From Candidatus Thiodiazotropha sp. (ex Myrtea sp. 'scaly one' KF741663) (GTDB lineage Bacteria; Pseudomonadota; Gammaproteobacteria; Chromatiales; Chromatiaceae), in assembly GCA_025655555.1 (NCBI GenBank), contig JAHXIQ010000007.1:19010-83009 (forward strand): 64,000 nt of DNA, read 5' to 3'. This document shows, piece after piece, positions 26,444-36,209 of the stretch (position 1 is the first letter of the stretch; each line of letters opens with the position of its first letter). The translations under genes were made by a program, and so were the position numbers. Below the pieces are notes generated by a model. The model worked only from the letters and a program-made list of their open reading frames with translations. It had not been told where the DNA came from and ran no database searches.

Positions 26444-27766
26444 ATGACACGTAACGAGCAGATAGAGGCTTTGAAGAAGGACTGGGCAGAAAACCCTCGA
26501 TGGCTGGATGTCCAGCGTGGCTACAGCGCTGAAGACGTGGTGCGTCTGCGCGGTTCGGTACAGCCTGAGCATACCTATGCCAAGAGAGGCGCTGAGAAGC
26601 TTTGGAAGCTTGTGCGTGGTGATTCCAAAAAGGGCTATGTGAATTGTATGGGCGCCATTACCGGCGGTCAGGCCATGCAGCAGGCCAAGGCGGGTATCGA
26701 GGCCATCTATCTCTCAGGCTGGCAGGTAGCCGCTGACGGCAATACCTCCGAGACCATGTATCCCGACCAGTCACTCTATGCTTATGACTCGGTGCCCACC
26801 ATGGTGCGCCGTATCAACAACGCCTTCAAACGTGCCGATGAGATCCAATGGTCCCGGGATATCGGCCCAGAAGATAAAGACTATGTGGACTATTTTCTGC
26901 CCATCGTAGCGGATGCCGAAGCTGGTTTTGGCGGCGTACTCAACGCCTTTGAGCTGATGAAAAACATGATTTCTGCAGGCGCTGCCGGCGTGCATTACGA
27001 GGATCAGCTGGCTGCCGTGAAGAAGTGCGGACACATGGGCGGTAAGGTACTGGTTCCCACCCAGGAAGCGGTACAAAAGCTGATCGCAGCTCGTCTCGCG
27101 GCTGATGTCATGGATGTACCCACCCTGGTGTTGGCAAGAACCGACTCCGAAGCAGCCAACCTGCTGACCTCTGATGTCGATCCCAACGACAAACCTTTTC
27201 TCACTGGTGAACGGACCTCCGAGGGTTTCTACCAGGTAAAGAATGGTCTGGAGCAGGCCATCTCCCGCGGTCTGGCTTACGCGCCTTACGCAGACCTGGT
27301 CTGGTGTGAGACCGGCACGCCTGATCTTGGTTTCGCCCGTGAATTCGCCCAGGCTGTGTTGGCCGAGAACCCGAACAAACTGCTGGCCTACAACTGCTCG
27401 CCCTCATTCAACTGGAAGAAGAATCTGGACGATGCAACGATTGCCAAGTTTCAGGATGAGCTGGCTGACATGGGTTACAAATATCAGTTCATCACCCTGG
27501 CAGGCATCCACAACATGTGGTTCAACATGTTCGACCTGGCCTACGACTATGCGCGTGGCGAAGGTATGAAGCACTATGTGGAGAAGGTCCAGCAGCCTGA
27601 ATTCGATGCGCGTGACAAGGGCTACACCTTCGTTTCCCATCAACAGGAAGTGGGTGCCGGTTATTTCGATGATGTCACTACTGTGATCCAGGGCGGTGCT
27701 TCTTCAGTTACTGCGCTGACAGGCTCCACAGAGGAGGCCCAGTTCGACGAGGCAGCCAATATCTAA
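26444..27766 (+). CDS. aceA: Isocitrate lyase
   Basis: A 440-residue enzyme splitting isocitrate to succinate and glyoxylate. The catalytic loop [17 protein letters not shown] (residues about 188-204) is intact, and the N-terminal [19 protein letters not shown] and [10 protein letters not shown] motifs are typical. The length matches bacterial AceA. A GGAGATAAGAC site precedes the ATG. A strong terminator follows at 27798-27825. Malate synthase is not in the window. Confidence 0.97.
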   Translation: MTRNEQIEALKKDWAENPRWLDVQRGYSAEDVVRLRGSVQPEHTYAKRGAEKLWKLVRGDSKKGYVNCMGAITGGQAMQQAKAGIEAIYLSGWQVAADGNTSETMYPDQSLYAYDSVPTMVRRINNAFKRADEIQWSRDIGPEDKDYVDYFLPIVADAEAGFGGVLNAFELMKNMISAGAAGVHYEDQLAAVKKCGHMGGKVLVPTQEAVQKLIAARLAADVMDVPTLVLARTDSEAANLLTSDVDPNDKPFLTGERTSEGFYQVKNGLEQAISRGLAYAPYADLVWCETGTPDLGFAREFAQAVLAENPNKLLAYNCSPSFNWKKNLDDATIAKFQDELADMGYKYQFITLAGIHNMWFNMFDLAYDYARGEGMKHYVEKVQQPEFDARDKGYTFVSHQQEVGAGYFDDVTTVIQGGASSVTALTGSTEEAQFDEAANI

Positions 27767-27797
27767 GGCGCTGCCTCCACGTTTTTTCTGCCCTTCG

Positions 27798-27825
27798 GCC
27801 GCGCCACCAGGCGCGGCTTTTTTTT
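27798..27825 (+). terminator. Rho-independent terminator after aceA
   Basis: An 8-bp perfect stem GCCGCGCC/GGCGCGGC (27798-27805 and 27810-27817) with an ACCA loop is followed by eight T. Confidence 0.92.
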
Positions 27826-27890
27826 CCCTTGCAGAAACAGTGATTGAATCTGCGAGGGAAAAAAGATCAAAATGCTAGGAGGATGAATCG

Positions 27891-28385
27891 ATGAGCCTGA
27901 GCGAAAGCACATTAAAAACAGCCGATCTCTACGATATTCATGAGGAAGCCCTGCAAGTCTGCAGTCCTGTGTTGCGCCACTATGGCGGACATCATGCCTT
28001 CCATGGTTCCATTGCTACGCTGAAATGCTTCGAAGACAACTCACTGGTACGGGAACAACTTGAACAACCGGGACAGGGTAGAGTGTTGGTGGTGGATGCC
28101 GGTGGCTCTCTGCGTTGTGCAATGTTAGGTGATCTTCTGGCACAAATTGCCGTAGACAATGGCTGGGCAGGCGTTGTGATGTATGGGTGTGTTCGCGATT
28201 CTGTCGAGATCGGTGAAATGCCGCTGGGTGTCATGGCCATGGCGACCCATCCACGTAAGAGTGTAAAAAAAGGCGTGGGCGAGGTGGGTGGCAATGTCGA
28301 ATTTGCCGGTGTGATATTTAAGCCTGGTGAGTGGCTCTATGCTGATGAAGATGGTGTGGTTGTATTAGACAAGCCAGCTGTCTAG
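27891..28385 (+). CDS. rraA: RraA-family protein (RNase E inhibitor / HMG aldolase fold)
   Basis: A 164-residue protein of the RraA/menG fold. Diagnostic parts are TADLYDIHEE at the start, VVDAGGSLRCAMLGDLLA, AGVVMYGCVRDS (the conserved RD pair) and ADEDGVVVL at the C-terminus. Members either bind RNase E and lower its activity or act as metal-dependent 4-hydroxy-4-methyl-2-oxoglutarate or oxaloacetate lyases. Sequence alone does not decide. An AGGAGG site precedes the ATG. A CAGGCCAA/TTGGCCTG hairpin lies downstream. Confidence 0.9.
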   Translation: MSLSESTLKTADLYDIHEEALQVCSPVLRHYGGHHAFHGSIATLKCFEDNSLVREQLEQPGQGRVLVVDAGGSLRCAMLGDLLAQIAVDNGWAGVVMYGCVRDSVEIGEMPLGVMAMATHPRKSVKKGVGEVGGNVEFAGVIFKPGEWLYADEDGVVVLDKPAV

Positions 28386-28910
28386 GAACAGTCCATCCCC
28401 ATACTTACAGGCCAAGCATATGTGTTGTGTCTCAGCGTTGGCCTGACGTTCGAGGATTAGATTTTTCCGTACTTTGAATCACCTCCAATATGTGAAGTTA
28501 TATATTATGATGATGAGCTCCAAGCTCAGGCTGGCTGTGGTGATCTTACTCGTAGTATCTGCTGTGTTAGATAGGTTACGCTCACTTACCGTTCTTATAA
28601 AACATTCAAACCATAGACGTTGATGGTCTTTTGGGTATTTTTGGCTTGAAGTATTTCTCTGTGTTTTCCGTTATGTTGGGATCTACTGATTGCAGATAAA
28701 TGAGCGATTTCCCTGTGACCTCTCAGAGAATAAGAATCTTATTTTTAAAATAGCAAAACTCAATCTGTCTCCTTTTTTAGAAAAAGGAATTCTTCCAAGT
28801 GAGGTCTTTATACTTGGTGCATTGCCTTGGACTTATTGACAGATAAAGAGAAGTGATATCTCTGGACTTTTTGGAATTCACTCCCGCTTGAGTTAATGTC
28901 GGCAACAGAT
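28386..28910. other. Intergenic region between rraA and chemoreceptor gene
   Basis: About 525 bp between two convergent genes. It contains an 8-bp inverted repeat at 28408-28415/28438-28445 just after rraA, possibly a weak terminator. The rest is AT-rich with no open frame of gene-like quality. Confidence 0.5.
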
Positions 28911-30041
28911 TTAGTGCTGCTCGCTGGCGCAAAGAAGTTGTGAGTCATTCTCTCCGGCTCGAGCAAGACATTCAAGTTGTGAGAGCACCTGCATGCTGGC
29001 TTCCTCCATCACGGTGATAGCCTGAATACCCGCTTCCAGTTCTCCTTTTCTGTAATGGTAAAGGGCTTGTTTGCCGTTTTCATGTACTTGTAGATGTGGG
29101 GGTTCGATTTCTCGGTAGCCAGGCAGTTGGGAGAAACATGCCAATCCTTCGCCTTCGTAGTACCACTGTCCCAAGCGGCAACCCTTATGATCCGAGATCG
29201 ACTCTGCCGTCAGGTCAGAGAGACCCCAAAAGGCCTTATAGATGTTAAATTTGAATATCAAATGGTCAAGTTTGGCTAGCTCCACGAAGCTACGCAGGGC
29301 AGTGGAAGAGATAGTCGATTCCATCTCATTTGAAAGATCTATCTGTTGATTGATTTGCTCGATAGATTTCGAAACATGTTCCTGGAATTCGTTTGTGACA
29401 TCCATTACCGAGGACATGGTGTCCATCGATTTCTTTGTCTCGAGAGTGATGGTATCTACCAGGTTTGCAATCTCGGTTGTTGCTTCTCGAGTTCTCCCGG
29501 CCAGGTTGCGAACTTCATCGGCAACTACTGCGAAACCACGCCCCATTTCACCGGCACGGGCTGCTTCGATAGCGGCATTTAATGCTAGCAGATTGGTCTG
29601 TTCCGAAATGCCTTGAATAATACTGACAAAATTACTGATGTTGTTTGCAATCGTCCCCAGCTTTACCACACTGTCTGAGCTCTCCTGTGAAATTTGGGTA
29701 ACGCTTTCAATTTCATTCTTCATGATCTCTACACTAGAAACAGCTCGGGAGGAGATTTCAGAGCCTCGGATAGCATTACGCTTTTCATCTTTCATGTTGT
29801 TTGCGTTATGCATCAGGGAGTGCTGCAGTTCATCGAATGATTTCCCCAGCGTAGAGAAGTTACTGATCAGTTGTTCCTGCGCTCTTTGCTCCGAGATGTA
29901 ATCATCCAACTGTTTCTGTAGTTGGCTATTCTCATTCTTTAGTGTTGTGAGTTGTGTTTCCTGAGTTTCTATCCGTATTTCTTGTTGAGAGATCTGTTCT
30001 CTGTATTGAATAATAAGTCTTTTGCTAGCAAAACCGAACAT
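28911..30041 (-). CDS. Soluble methyl-accepting chemotaxis protein with CZB domain
   Basis: About 376 residues from the Met at 30041, which has a GGGGA site; the longer frame upstream is probably not translated. No membrane helix is present. An N-terminal coiled coil (about 10-60) leads into the signalling hairpin, whose tip reads [20 protein letters not shown]. The C-terminal CZB (chemoreceptor zinc-binding) domain has candidate ligands His in KLDHLIFK, Cys in [11 protein letters not shown], and His in [14 protein letters not shown] receptors respond to zinc or to thiol oxidation such as hypochlorous acid; which applies here is unknown. No che genes are adjacent. Confidence 0.9.
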   Translation of the reverse strand: MFGFASKRLIIQYREQISQQEIRIETQETQLTTLKNENSQLQKQLDDYISEQRAQEQLISNFSTLGKSFDELQHSLMHNANNMKDEKRNAIRGSEISSRAVSSVEIMKNEIESVTQISQESSDSVVKLGTIANNISNFVSIIQGISEQTNLLALNAAIEAARAGEMGRGFAVVADEVRNLAGRTREATTEIANLVDTITLETKKSMDTMSSVMDVTNEFQEHVSKSIEQINQQIDLSNEMESTISSTALRSFVELAKLDHLIFKFNIYKAFWGLSDLTAESISDHKGCRLGQWYYEGEGLACFSQLPGYREIEPPHLQVHENGKQALYHYRKGELEAGIQAITVMEEASMQVLSQLECLARAGENDSQLLCASEQH

Positions 30042-30463
30042 TTTATGTAGTCCCCATGGTGATAGGTAGAGGGTAAAAGGATTAGTTGTACCAGTTAACC
30101 TTATCGACCATGTGGTTTTGTAATGCAGTGAATATCGAGTCTGAAATGTAAATAATTGCAAACATTTGAGATGCAAGCATGCAATTTTTCTAAAGTGATA
30201 ACTGTTTTTCGTAAATCGTTTTTATGATTACATTTGATCTGGATTCGATCTTTAGTGATATGGCTTTTCAAGTCTGCTGCCGCTGATAATGAGGCATGCA
30301 TAGACTAAATGTTATTCCAACTAGACATCTCTACCCCAGGTGGAAACTTGTTACACACTCTCTGTTAATAGACTTCATTATCTAATGATTTAGTGTGCAT
30401 CCAAGTAGGAGAGAAAAGTAAAAAAAAGAGAACTGTATCCTTGTAGACTAAGCTGCTCGCTTA
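30042..30463. other. Intergenic region upstream of chemoreceptor gene
   Basis: About 420 bp of AT-rich sequence between the chemoreceptor start and the ppnN stop. An open frame extends the chemoreceptor upstream to 30176 but lacks a ribosome site and has unlikely composition. No other element was recognised. Confidence 0.4.
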
Positions 30464-31840
30464 TCAGGAAACAAGCTGATAACAGGGCGAATAATCACCC
30501 TGGAGCTTCATCCGGTTTTGCTCCACAAAGGCCATCAGTACTTCATCCATCGATGAGACGATGTCGGGGTCTCCATTGATGGTGAAAGGTCCATGTGTTT
30601 CAACCGCCCGAATGCCATCCTCCTTCACATTTCCTGCCACAATACCGGAGAAGGCACGCCTGAGATTCGCCGCCAGCAGATAGGGTGCCTGCTGACGATT
30701 GAGGGAGAGGGCTGCCATGGAACGATGGGTGGGGGTGAATGGCTGCTGCAGTTCATGCTCGATCTTGAGTCGCCAATTGAAATAGAAGGCGTCGTTGCCT
30801 TCAGTACGAAATGACTTAACGGTCTTCATCGCGGATTTCATGGCCTGCGCCACGGCCTGAGGGTCATCGAGAATAATCCGATAATGGTTTCGTATCCCAG
30901 GCCCCAGTGTATTGGTGACGAAACGATCGATGGCATCAAAGTAGCCTGCACTCTCTGCCGGTCCGGTCAGGATCAGCGGCAGCGGATGTCCGCTGTTGGA
31001 AGGATGCATGAGAATACCCAGCAGATAGAGCAGCTCTTCCGTGGTGCCCGCACCGCCGGGAAATACCAGGATGCCATGGCCGGTACGCACAAAAGCCTCC
31101 AGGCGTTTCTCGATATCGGGCATGATCACCAGTTCGTTGACGATCGGGTTGGGTGGTTCTGAAGCAATGATGCCGGGCTCGGTGATACCCAGATAACGTC
31201 CATCATGATTGCGCTGTTTGGCATGGCCGATGGTGGCGCCCTTCATCGGACCTTTCATAGCGCCGGGACCACAGCCGGTACAGACATTGAGTCCGCGCAG
31301 ACCCAGTTCGTATCCCACCTCTTTGGTGTAGTCGTATTCAGTTCGATTGATGGAGTGGCCGCCCCAACAAACGATCAGGCTGGGATAGGTGCCAGTTTGC
31401 AGCACTCTGGCATTTCTCAGGATATGGAATACTGCGGATGTGATATGTGAGGGCTCATCCAGATTGAAGTTGGGGTCGTTCTGGATCTCGTTATGGACAT
31501 AGATGATGTCCCTGAGTACTGCGAAGAGATGTTCCTGGATCCCCAGGATCATCTTGCCGTCGACGAATGCACTTCCCGGTGCATTTTCCAGACGAAGTTT
31601 GACGCCCCTGTTACGTTGCATGAGATGAATGCCGAAATCACGGTAAGCCTCGAAGATCTCCCGGGCGTTATCTGTCTGGCTGCCACAGTTAAGGACTGCC
31701 AGTGCACAACGGCGAAACAGCTGATAGAGACCCCGTGCGCTGGTATCCAGCAGGGCGTTGACTTCAAGTTGGGAGAGTACTTCCAGACTGCCTTGAGGTC
31801 TGACCGAAGCACTGAGTTTTGTGGGAGAGGGTGTGTTCAA
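30464..31840 (-). CDS. ppnN: Pyrimidine/purine nucleotide 5'-monophosphate nucleosidase (LOG family)
   Basis: A 458-residue PpnN/YgdH homologue that hydrolyses nucleoside monophosphates to base and ribose 5-phosphate. The LOG-family core has [18 protein letters not shown] and the PGGAGTTEE motif (residues about 275-285). A pre-domain of about 120 residues and a C-terminal part complete the length seen in E. coli PpnN, where (p)ppGpp binding stimulates activity. It is transcribed alone, 122 bp downstream of malate dehydrogenase. Confidence 0.92.
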   Translation of the reverse strand: MNTPSPTKLSASVRPQGSLEVLSQLEVNALLDTSARGLYQLFRRCALAVLNCGSQTDNAREIFEAYRDFGIHLMQRNRGVKLRLENAPGSAFVDGKMILGIQEHLFAVLRDIIYVHNEIQNDPNFNLDEPSHITSAVFHILRNARVLQTGTYPSLIVCWGGHSINRTEYDYTKEVGYELGLRGLNVCTGCGPGAMKGPMKGATIGHAKQRNHDGRYLGITEPGIIASEPPNPIVNELVIMPDIEKRLEAFVRTGHGILVFPGGAGTTEELLYLLGILMHPSNSGHPLPLILTGPAESAGYFDAIDRFVTNTLGPGIRNHYRIILDDPQAVAQAMKSAMKTVKSFRTEGNDAFYFNWRLKIEHELQQPFTPTHRSMAALSLNRQQAPYLLAANLRRAFSGIVAGNVKEDGIRAVETHGPFTINGDPDIVSSMDEVLMAFVEQNRMKLQGDYSPCYQLVS

Positions 31841-31962
31841 TAGGTACTGCCTGAAATTCGGGATTTAAGACTTAATTTTTCAATCTGAGACTTGGGTGCG
31901 GCAGTGCCGCACCCTGATGATAAGAGAAAAGTGGGCCTCCATGCCGTTATCAATCAAGCTGC

Positions 31963-32943
31963 TTAGGGGAGCAGCTCTGCGATGATGGCGCGCTCACTGC
32001 GCAGTTCATCCTCTGACGCCTTGAGTCGGGAGACACTTAAATCATCCAGTTCCAGTCCCTGTACGATCTCGTACTGGCCATCCTTGCAGGTGACCGGATA
32101 GGAGAAGACAACCCCTTCATCGATACCGTAACTCCCATCCGAGTGGACCGACATGCTGACCCAGTCGTCATCTTTGGTGCCGAGTGCCCAGTCATGTACA
32201 TGATCCACCACGGCATCGGCGGCAGAGGCCGCCGACGAGAGTCCACGCGCCTCTATGATTTCAGCACCTCGGCGTTGGATTCTGGGGATAAAGTGGTCGA
32301 TTGCCCAGTCATGGCTCACTTGGTCGAAGACGGGTTGTCCGTTCACCTGGCAGTGATTAATGTGAGGATACTGGGTCAGAGAGTGATTGCCCCAGATGGT
32401 CATGCGGCTGATGTCGGAAACCAAGGTGTTGGTTTTGTTGGCCAACTGTCCCAGTGCACGGTTGTGATCCAGCCGTGTCATCGCCGTAAACTGGTTGCGA
32501 TCGAGGTCGGGGGCGTTGGCTGCTGCAATGAGTGCGTTGGTATTGGCGGGGTTGCCGACCACCACGACTCGTACGTCTCGGGCGGCAAAATCGTTGATAG
32601 CCCGCCCCTGGGTGGCGAAGATCTTGGCATTCTCAGTGATCAAATCCTTGCGCTCCATGCCTTTGCTGCGAGGCTTGGCACCGACCAGGATGGCGTAATT
32701 GGTCCCGCGGAAGCCGATGGTCGGGTCATCGGTCGTGACAATGTCGTGCAGCAGGGGAAAGGCGCAGTCCTCCAATTCCATGCGAACGCCACTGAGCGCT
32801 GACATCGATTGGGGTATCTCCAGCAGTCTCAGTATCACGGGTTGTTCCTGACCGAACATGGCGCCGGAGGCGATACGGAATACCAGTGCGTAGCCGATAT
32901 GTCCTGCGGCACCGGTGATCGTGACTTTTACAGCTGGCTTCAT
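31963..32943 (-). CDS. mdh: Malate dehydrogenase (MDH type 2)
   Basis: A 326-residue NAD-dependent malate dehydrogenase from the ATG at 32943, which has a GAGGA site; the six-residue longer reading is not supported. The nucleotide-binding loop is [10 protein letters not shown]. Catalytic and substrate residues occur in [22 protein letters not shown] and [12 protein letters not shown] (active His). It belongs to the cytosolic-like MDH group common in beta- and some gammaproteobacteria, not the E. coli mdh group. It supports TCA and glyoxylate flux. Confidence 0.93.
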   Translation of the reverse strand: MKPAVKVTITGAAGHIGYALVFRIASGAMFGQEQPVILRLLEIPQSMSALSGVRMELEDCAFPLLHDIVTTDDPTIGFRGTNYAILVGAKPRSKGMERKDLITENAKIFATQGRAINDFAARDVRVVVVGNPANTNALIAAANAPDLDRNQFTAMTRLDHNRALGQLANKTNTLVSDISRMTIWGNHSLTQYPHINHCQVNGQPVFDQVSHDWAIDHFIPRIQRRGAEIIEARGLSSAASAADAVVDHVHDWALGTKDDDWVSMSVHSDGSYGIDEGVVFSYPVTCKDGQYEIVQGLELDDLSVSRLKASEDELRSERAIIAELLP

Positions 32944-33112
32944 TTTGACGAGTCCTCTCATTAGTTTGTTAGATGGCTAGATAAGTATAGTTATATCTGG
33001 GCCATGAAACAGCCTGTTTTTGATTTTTTTCCAGCTTTTCTCATCCCATTGCCTGCAGTAAACAGGTGCTGGAAAAGGGCAGGGGTCGCTCGTCTCCCTA
33101 TTCAGTCAGTTT

Positions 33113-33355
33113 TCAATCCGAATTCTGCTGTAACTCTTGGGGTGTTTTTGCCCTGACCGTCAGTGCGTGGAGTTCCCCACTGGCAATCTCAGTATTGAAC
33201 AGTGTGAGTATGGACCGCTGTCGCTGCAGACTCTTCATGTCGGTGAATGCGGGAGAGCTGACATTCACCTCGAAGCTGCAATTTTCGCCAGCCACTGTAA
33301 TCTCTGCATCTGGGTAGAGGCCCTTGATTCTGGTAATCAGGTCTTGTTCATTCAT
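33113..33355 (-). CDS. BolA/IbaG-family protein
   Basis: An 80-residue BolA-like protein. The class II KH-like fold is shown by DAEITVAGENCSFEVNVSSPAF followed by the helix around LQRQRSIL and the terminal HALTVRAKTPQEL, given here in short pieces. The HALT/TVRA region corresponds to the conserved C-terminal His region used with monothiol glutaredoxins to bind a [2Fe-2S] cluster. It resembles the IbaG branch most. The gene is alone, divergent from the carbonic anhydrase gene. Confidence 0.85.
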   Translation of the reverse strand: MNEQDLITRIKGLYPDAEITVAGENCSFEVNVSSPAFTDMKSLQRQRSILTLFNTEIASGELHALTVRAKTPQELQQNSD

Positions 33356-33625
33356 GGTACGTGGTTCTCTCCAGCGAAGTTGGCAGATATAGCTCTCGTG
33401 AATAAGTCTTGGTTTGGAATTGCCGCTATTTTGGCATCTTCCACTCTAGATGACAGCCTTTGCAATGCCTCGTTTAGTGTGGGAATAGAGGCCGGAGTCT
33501 AATACAGAGGTGTTAAGTAATAAGATTTGTTCATTCGATTGAGAATACGCATGTGATATGCAGGGGATGATTGACACTATGCATGAGTTACGGCAAGTTC
33601 CACTAAGTGATTGCAGAGAGTGACC

Positions 33626-34681
33626 ATGGATATACATAGTAAACCCATAGAAGACCGGATTGAATGGTTGCTGGAGCATGCCAGTCGCCACTCGACCATT
33701 TATAGTAGTCCCGATAACTGGCTGGCGCGTACCCGCTATCTGTCCGAACACCCCACCTCGATTGCGGTGCTGAAATGTATGGATGGCCGTATCAACATAC
33801 CGGTCGCGACGAATACTCCTCAAGGTATTATTCAGCCATTCCGTAATTTAGGCGGCATGTTCAACCTGGGTTGGCCCCATTTGGGAGAAGTCCTCTCCAA
33901 CTATCTGCAGAATATTGTCTCTGAGGGGCGTCGATCGATGTTCCTCATCACTTACCATTTTTCCAAAGGCGATCCTCAGCGGGGTTGTGCCGGTTTCAAC
34001 TACGACACTGAGGCAGCGAAAGCGCATACCTATCAGATCAAGCGACAGGTAGAACAGGTCTTTGGTCAAGGCCACGGTACGGTCTATCCAGTAGTCTGCG
34101 GTTTTGAGACGGACGAGGATGCGCTGATCCTGCATGGCACCAACGGTGAACAGTTGGATATGTCTACGCTGAGTTCGAGTGATCGCGATACCTTGCTGCC
34201 GCGCCTGGAAAGACTGTTCCCGGACATGAGTGTTCAGATGCGCCTGGATCTCTTACCACTGATCTCAGGCAACCTCGATCATATCGAGGAAGCAAGACAG
34301 ATGGCACGTCAACTCGACAATGTGCATCGTGAATGGATGATTTGTGTTGGACGAGGTTTTGATTTCCTGCATATGCCAAACCTGGCATTGATTATCGGTC
34401 CATACAGCCCGAGTCTCGGCGAGCCGATCCACAAGGCTGCTGGGATTATCGAAAGTAACATGAGCGCCGGCCGTATACCCGATGACGGATTTCTTCTGCT
34501 AGCCTCGGTGCCTTATCAGGAAGTCGGTGTGGATCGGGCACGGGCAGAGTTGAAATCAGAATTCCTATGCGACTTTGCTGCTGAGCAGATTCGTACTGCC
34601 TACCCCGATTTAGCGAAAAAGATGTTCGTGAAAACTGCTGTACTCAACTGGCATTCACGGGCATTGGAAGTTCTGAAATAG
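33626..34681 (+). CDS. CsoSCA-like beta-class carbonic anhydrase
   Basis: A 351-residue protein from the ATG at 33626, which has AGAG upstream; the TTG at 33611 is less likely. Candidate zinc ligands are Cys51 with the CxDxR dyad (CMDGR, D53 and R55), His111 (TYHFS) and Cys121 (QRGCAGF). The His-to-Cys spacing of ten residues is close to the eleven (H242, C253) of the carboxysomal CsoSCA enzyme and unlike the HxxC of common beta-CAs. There is no signal peptide or membrane helix, so it should be cytosolic. It converges on the DAB operon, ending 13 bp from it, which suggests a role in inorganic-carbon handling. Catalysis is inferred, not shown. Confidence 0.75.
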   Translation: MDIHSKPIEDRIEWLLEHASRHSTIYSSPDNWLARTRYLSEHPTSIAVLKCMDGRINIPVATNTPQGIIQPFRNLGGMFNLGWPHLGEVLSNYLQNIVSEGRRSMFLITYHFSKGDPQRGCAGFNYDTEAAKAHTYQIKRQVEQVFGQGHGTVYPVVCGFETDEDALILHGTNGEQLDMSTLSSSDRDTLLPRLERLFPDMSVQMRLDLLPLISGNLDHIEEARQMARQLDNVHREWMICVGRGFDFLHMPNLALIIGPYSPSLGEPIHKAAGIIESNMSAGRIPDDGFLLLASVPYQEVGVDRARAELKSEFLCDFAAEQIRTAYPDLAKKMFVKTAVLNWHSRALEVLK

Positions 34682-34694
34682 GCGTAGGTCCAAA

Positions 34695-36200
34695 CTAATT
34701 AATGCGTGAGAGCCACATAGAGACAGTGGTACTTGTCAGGTCGAGCAACAGTCCGGGAAACAGACCGAACAACAAAACAATCGAAGAGAAAACCAGCATG
34801 GTTGCCAGCTCCCGCGGACGAAGATCCTGCGCGGTTCGTACCTGGCCTTGGGTCATAGGACCATAAAAGCTCTGACGATAACTGTTCAGCAGGTAACCGG
34901 CACCGATAATCATGCCGGCCAGGGCCGCCAATCCGGCGCCGGTATGAGTCTGCAATGCACTGAACAGGATGAGAAACTCGGCAGGAAAGCCGCTGGTACC
35001 GGGGATGCCGAGTGACGCCAGTCCGAGGAACATGAAAAATGCCGCCAGCAGCGGCATGCTCTGTGCCGCGCCACCGAGATGAATCAGGTCAGTGGACCCC
35101 AGACGATGCTGCAGGTATCCGGTCAGCAGGAACAATCCGCCGGCTATGATCACGAAATTCAATAGCTGAAAAACAGCGCCTTGCAGTCCCTGTTGGCTGA
35201 ATGAAGCAATGCCGAGCACCACCAGTCCCACATGACTCATGGATGAGTAGGCCAGCATACGGCGAAGATTGGTCTGGCTGAATGCCGCCAATGCGCCATA
35301 GAGGACACCGATTACACCCAGTCCGGCAAGTAGCCAATGCAACTCCTGTGCAGCGGTAGGCGCCAATGGTATAGCGAAGCGAATCAGGCCATAGGCGCCC
35401 AGTTTGAGTCCAACCAGCAAGGCGGCAACAGGTGCCGGACCTTCGAGAGCGACGATGGGCAGCCAGGTATGAAAGGGAAATAAGGGCGTTTTAACAGCAA
35501 AGCCGATCAGCAGAAATAGAAATACGATGATCTCCAGACCCCCGGAAAGTGGGGTATCCAATAGTGTCTGATAATCAAAAGAGAGACCCGCCGGTGGCGT
35601 TGCACCCATGACCTCCGCATGATTAAAGGCGAGAAAGGCGATGGCAAGCAGCAGGGGGATCCCGCCGGCTAGCATAAACAGGGTGTACTTGGTGGCCGCA
35701 TAGCGGCGATGCGGTCCTATACCCCATAAGCTAATCAGAAAGTAGAGTGGTATCAGGGTCAATTCCCAGAACAGGAAGAATGCCAGCGCATCAATAGTCA
35801 TGAAGACGCCTAGCGTAGCGGATGTAAATAGCATCAGCAGGGTGTAGTAGACCCTGGGCATGGACTGGATGCTGGTCCAGGAGGCCAATATCACACCGAT
35901 GAACAGCAAGAGGGTCAGCGGCAGGAATGGGGCGGAGATACCATCCACGCCGAATCTAAAGTGGGCGTCCAGTGTGGGTATCCAGGGGTACTGTTCAGTA
36001 AACTGAAATCCCGCATTCCCGGTATCCAGTCCGATCACGGCGGTGAGTGCGGGGAGCAGTGCTGTGATGAGCGTGATCAGCGCGATCATTCGTGCTTTTA
36101 TCTGCGGTAGCAACCAGATCACGACAGCACCCAATAGGGGCAACAACAGGAGAGTTGAAAGCACTGGCAGGTGGGTTATGTCTTGTAAATTTGCCATCAT
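34695..36200 (-). CDS. NuoM-like proton-channel subunit (DAB locus, distal)
   Basis: A 501-residue NuoM/MrpD-family membrane protein with about 14 helices. The channel glutamate (E146 in FFLFWELTLIP) and TM7 lysine (K237 in FAVKTPLFPFHTWLP) are intact, and LKLGAYGLIRF follows. It is the last gene of the SulP-DabA operon, nine bp after the preceding NuoM-like gene. There are no NuoB, C, D or H genes here, so it is part of a stand-alone ion-driven assembly rather than complex I. Which partner it contacts is unknown. Confidence 0.88.
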   Translation of the reverse strand: MMANLQDITHLPVLSTLLLLPLLGAVVIWLLPQIKARMIALITLITALLPALTAVIGLDTGNAGFQFTEQYPWIPTLDAHFRFGVDGISAPFLPLTLLLFIGVILASWTSIQSMPRVYYTLLMLFTSATLGVFMTIDALAFFLFWELTLIPLYFLISLWGIGPHRRYAATKYTLFMLAGGIPLLLAIAFLAFNHAEVMGATPPAGLSFDYQTLLDTPLSGGLEIIVFLFLLIGFAVKTPLFPFHTWLPIVALEGPAPVAALLVGLKLGAYGLIRFAIPLAPTAAQELHWLLAGLGVIGVLYGALAAFSQTNLRRMLAYSSMSHVGLVVLGIASFSQQGLQGAVFQLLNFVIIAGGLFLLTGYLQHRLGSTDLIHLGGAAQSMPLLAAFFMFLGLASLGIPGTSGFPAEFLILFSALQTHTGAGLAALAGMIIGAGYLLNSYRQSFYGPMTQGQVRTAQDLRPRELATMLVFSSIVLLFGLFPGLLLDLTSTTVSMWLSRIN

Positions 36201-36209
36201 TCTGCTGTC

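Noticed and set aside
33611..33625. Upstream TTG start for the carbonic anhydrase
   Set aside because: The ATG at 33626 has a better position relative to the AGAG site and avoids a rare start codon.
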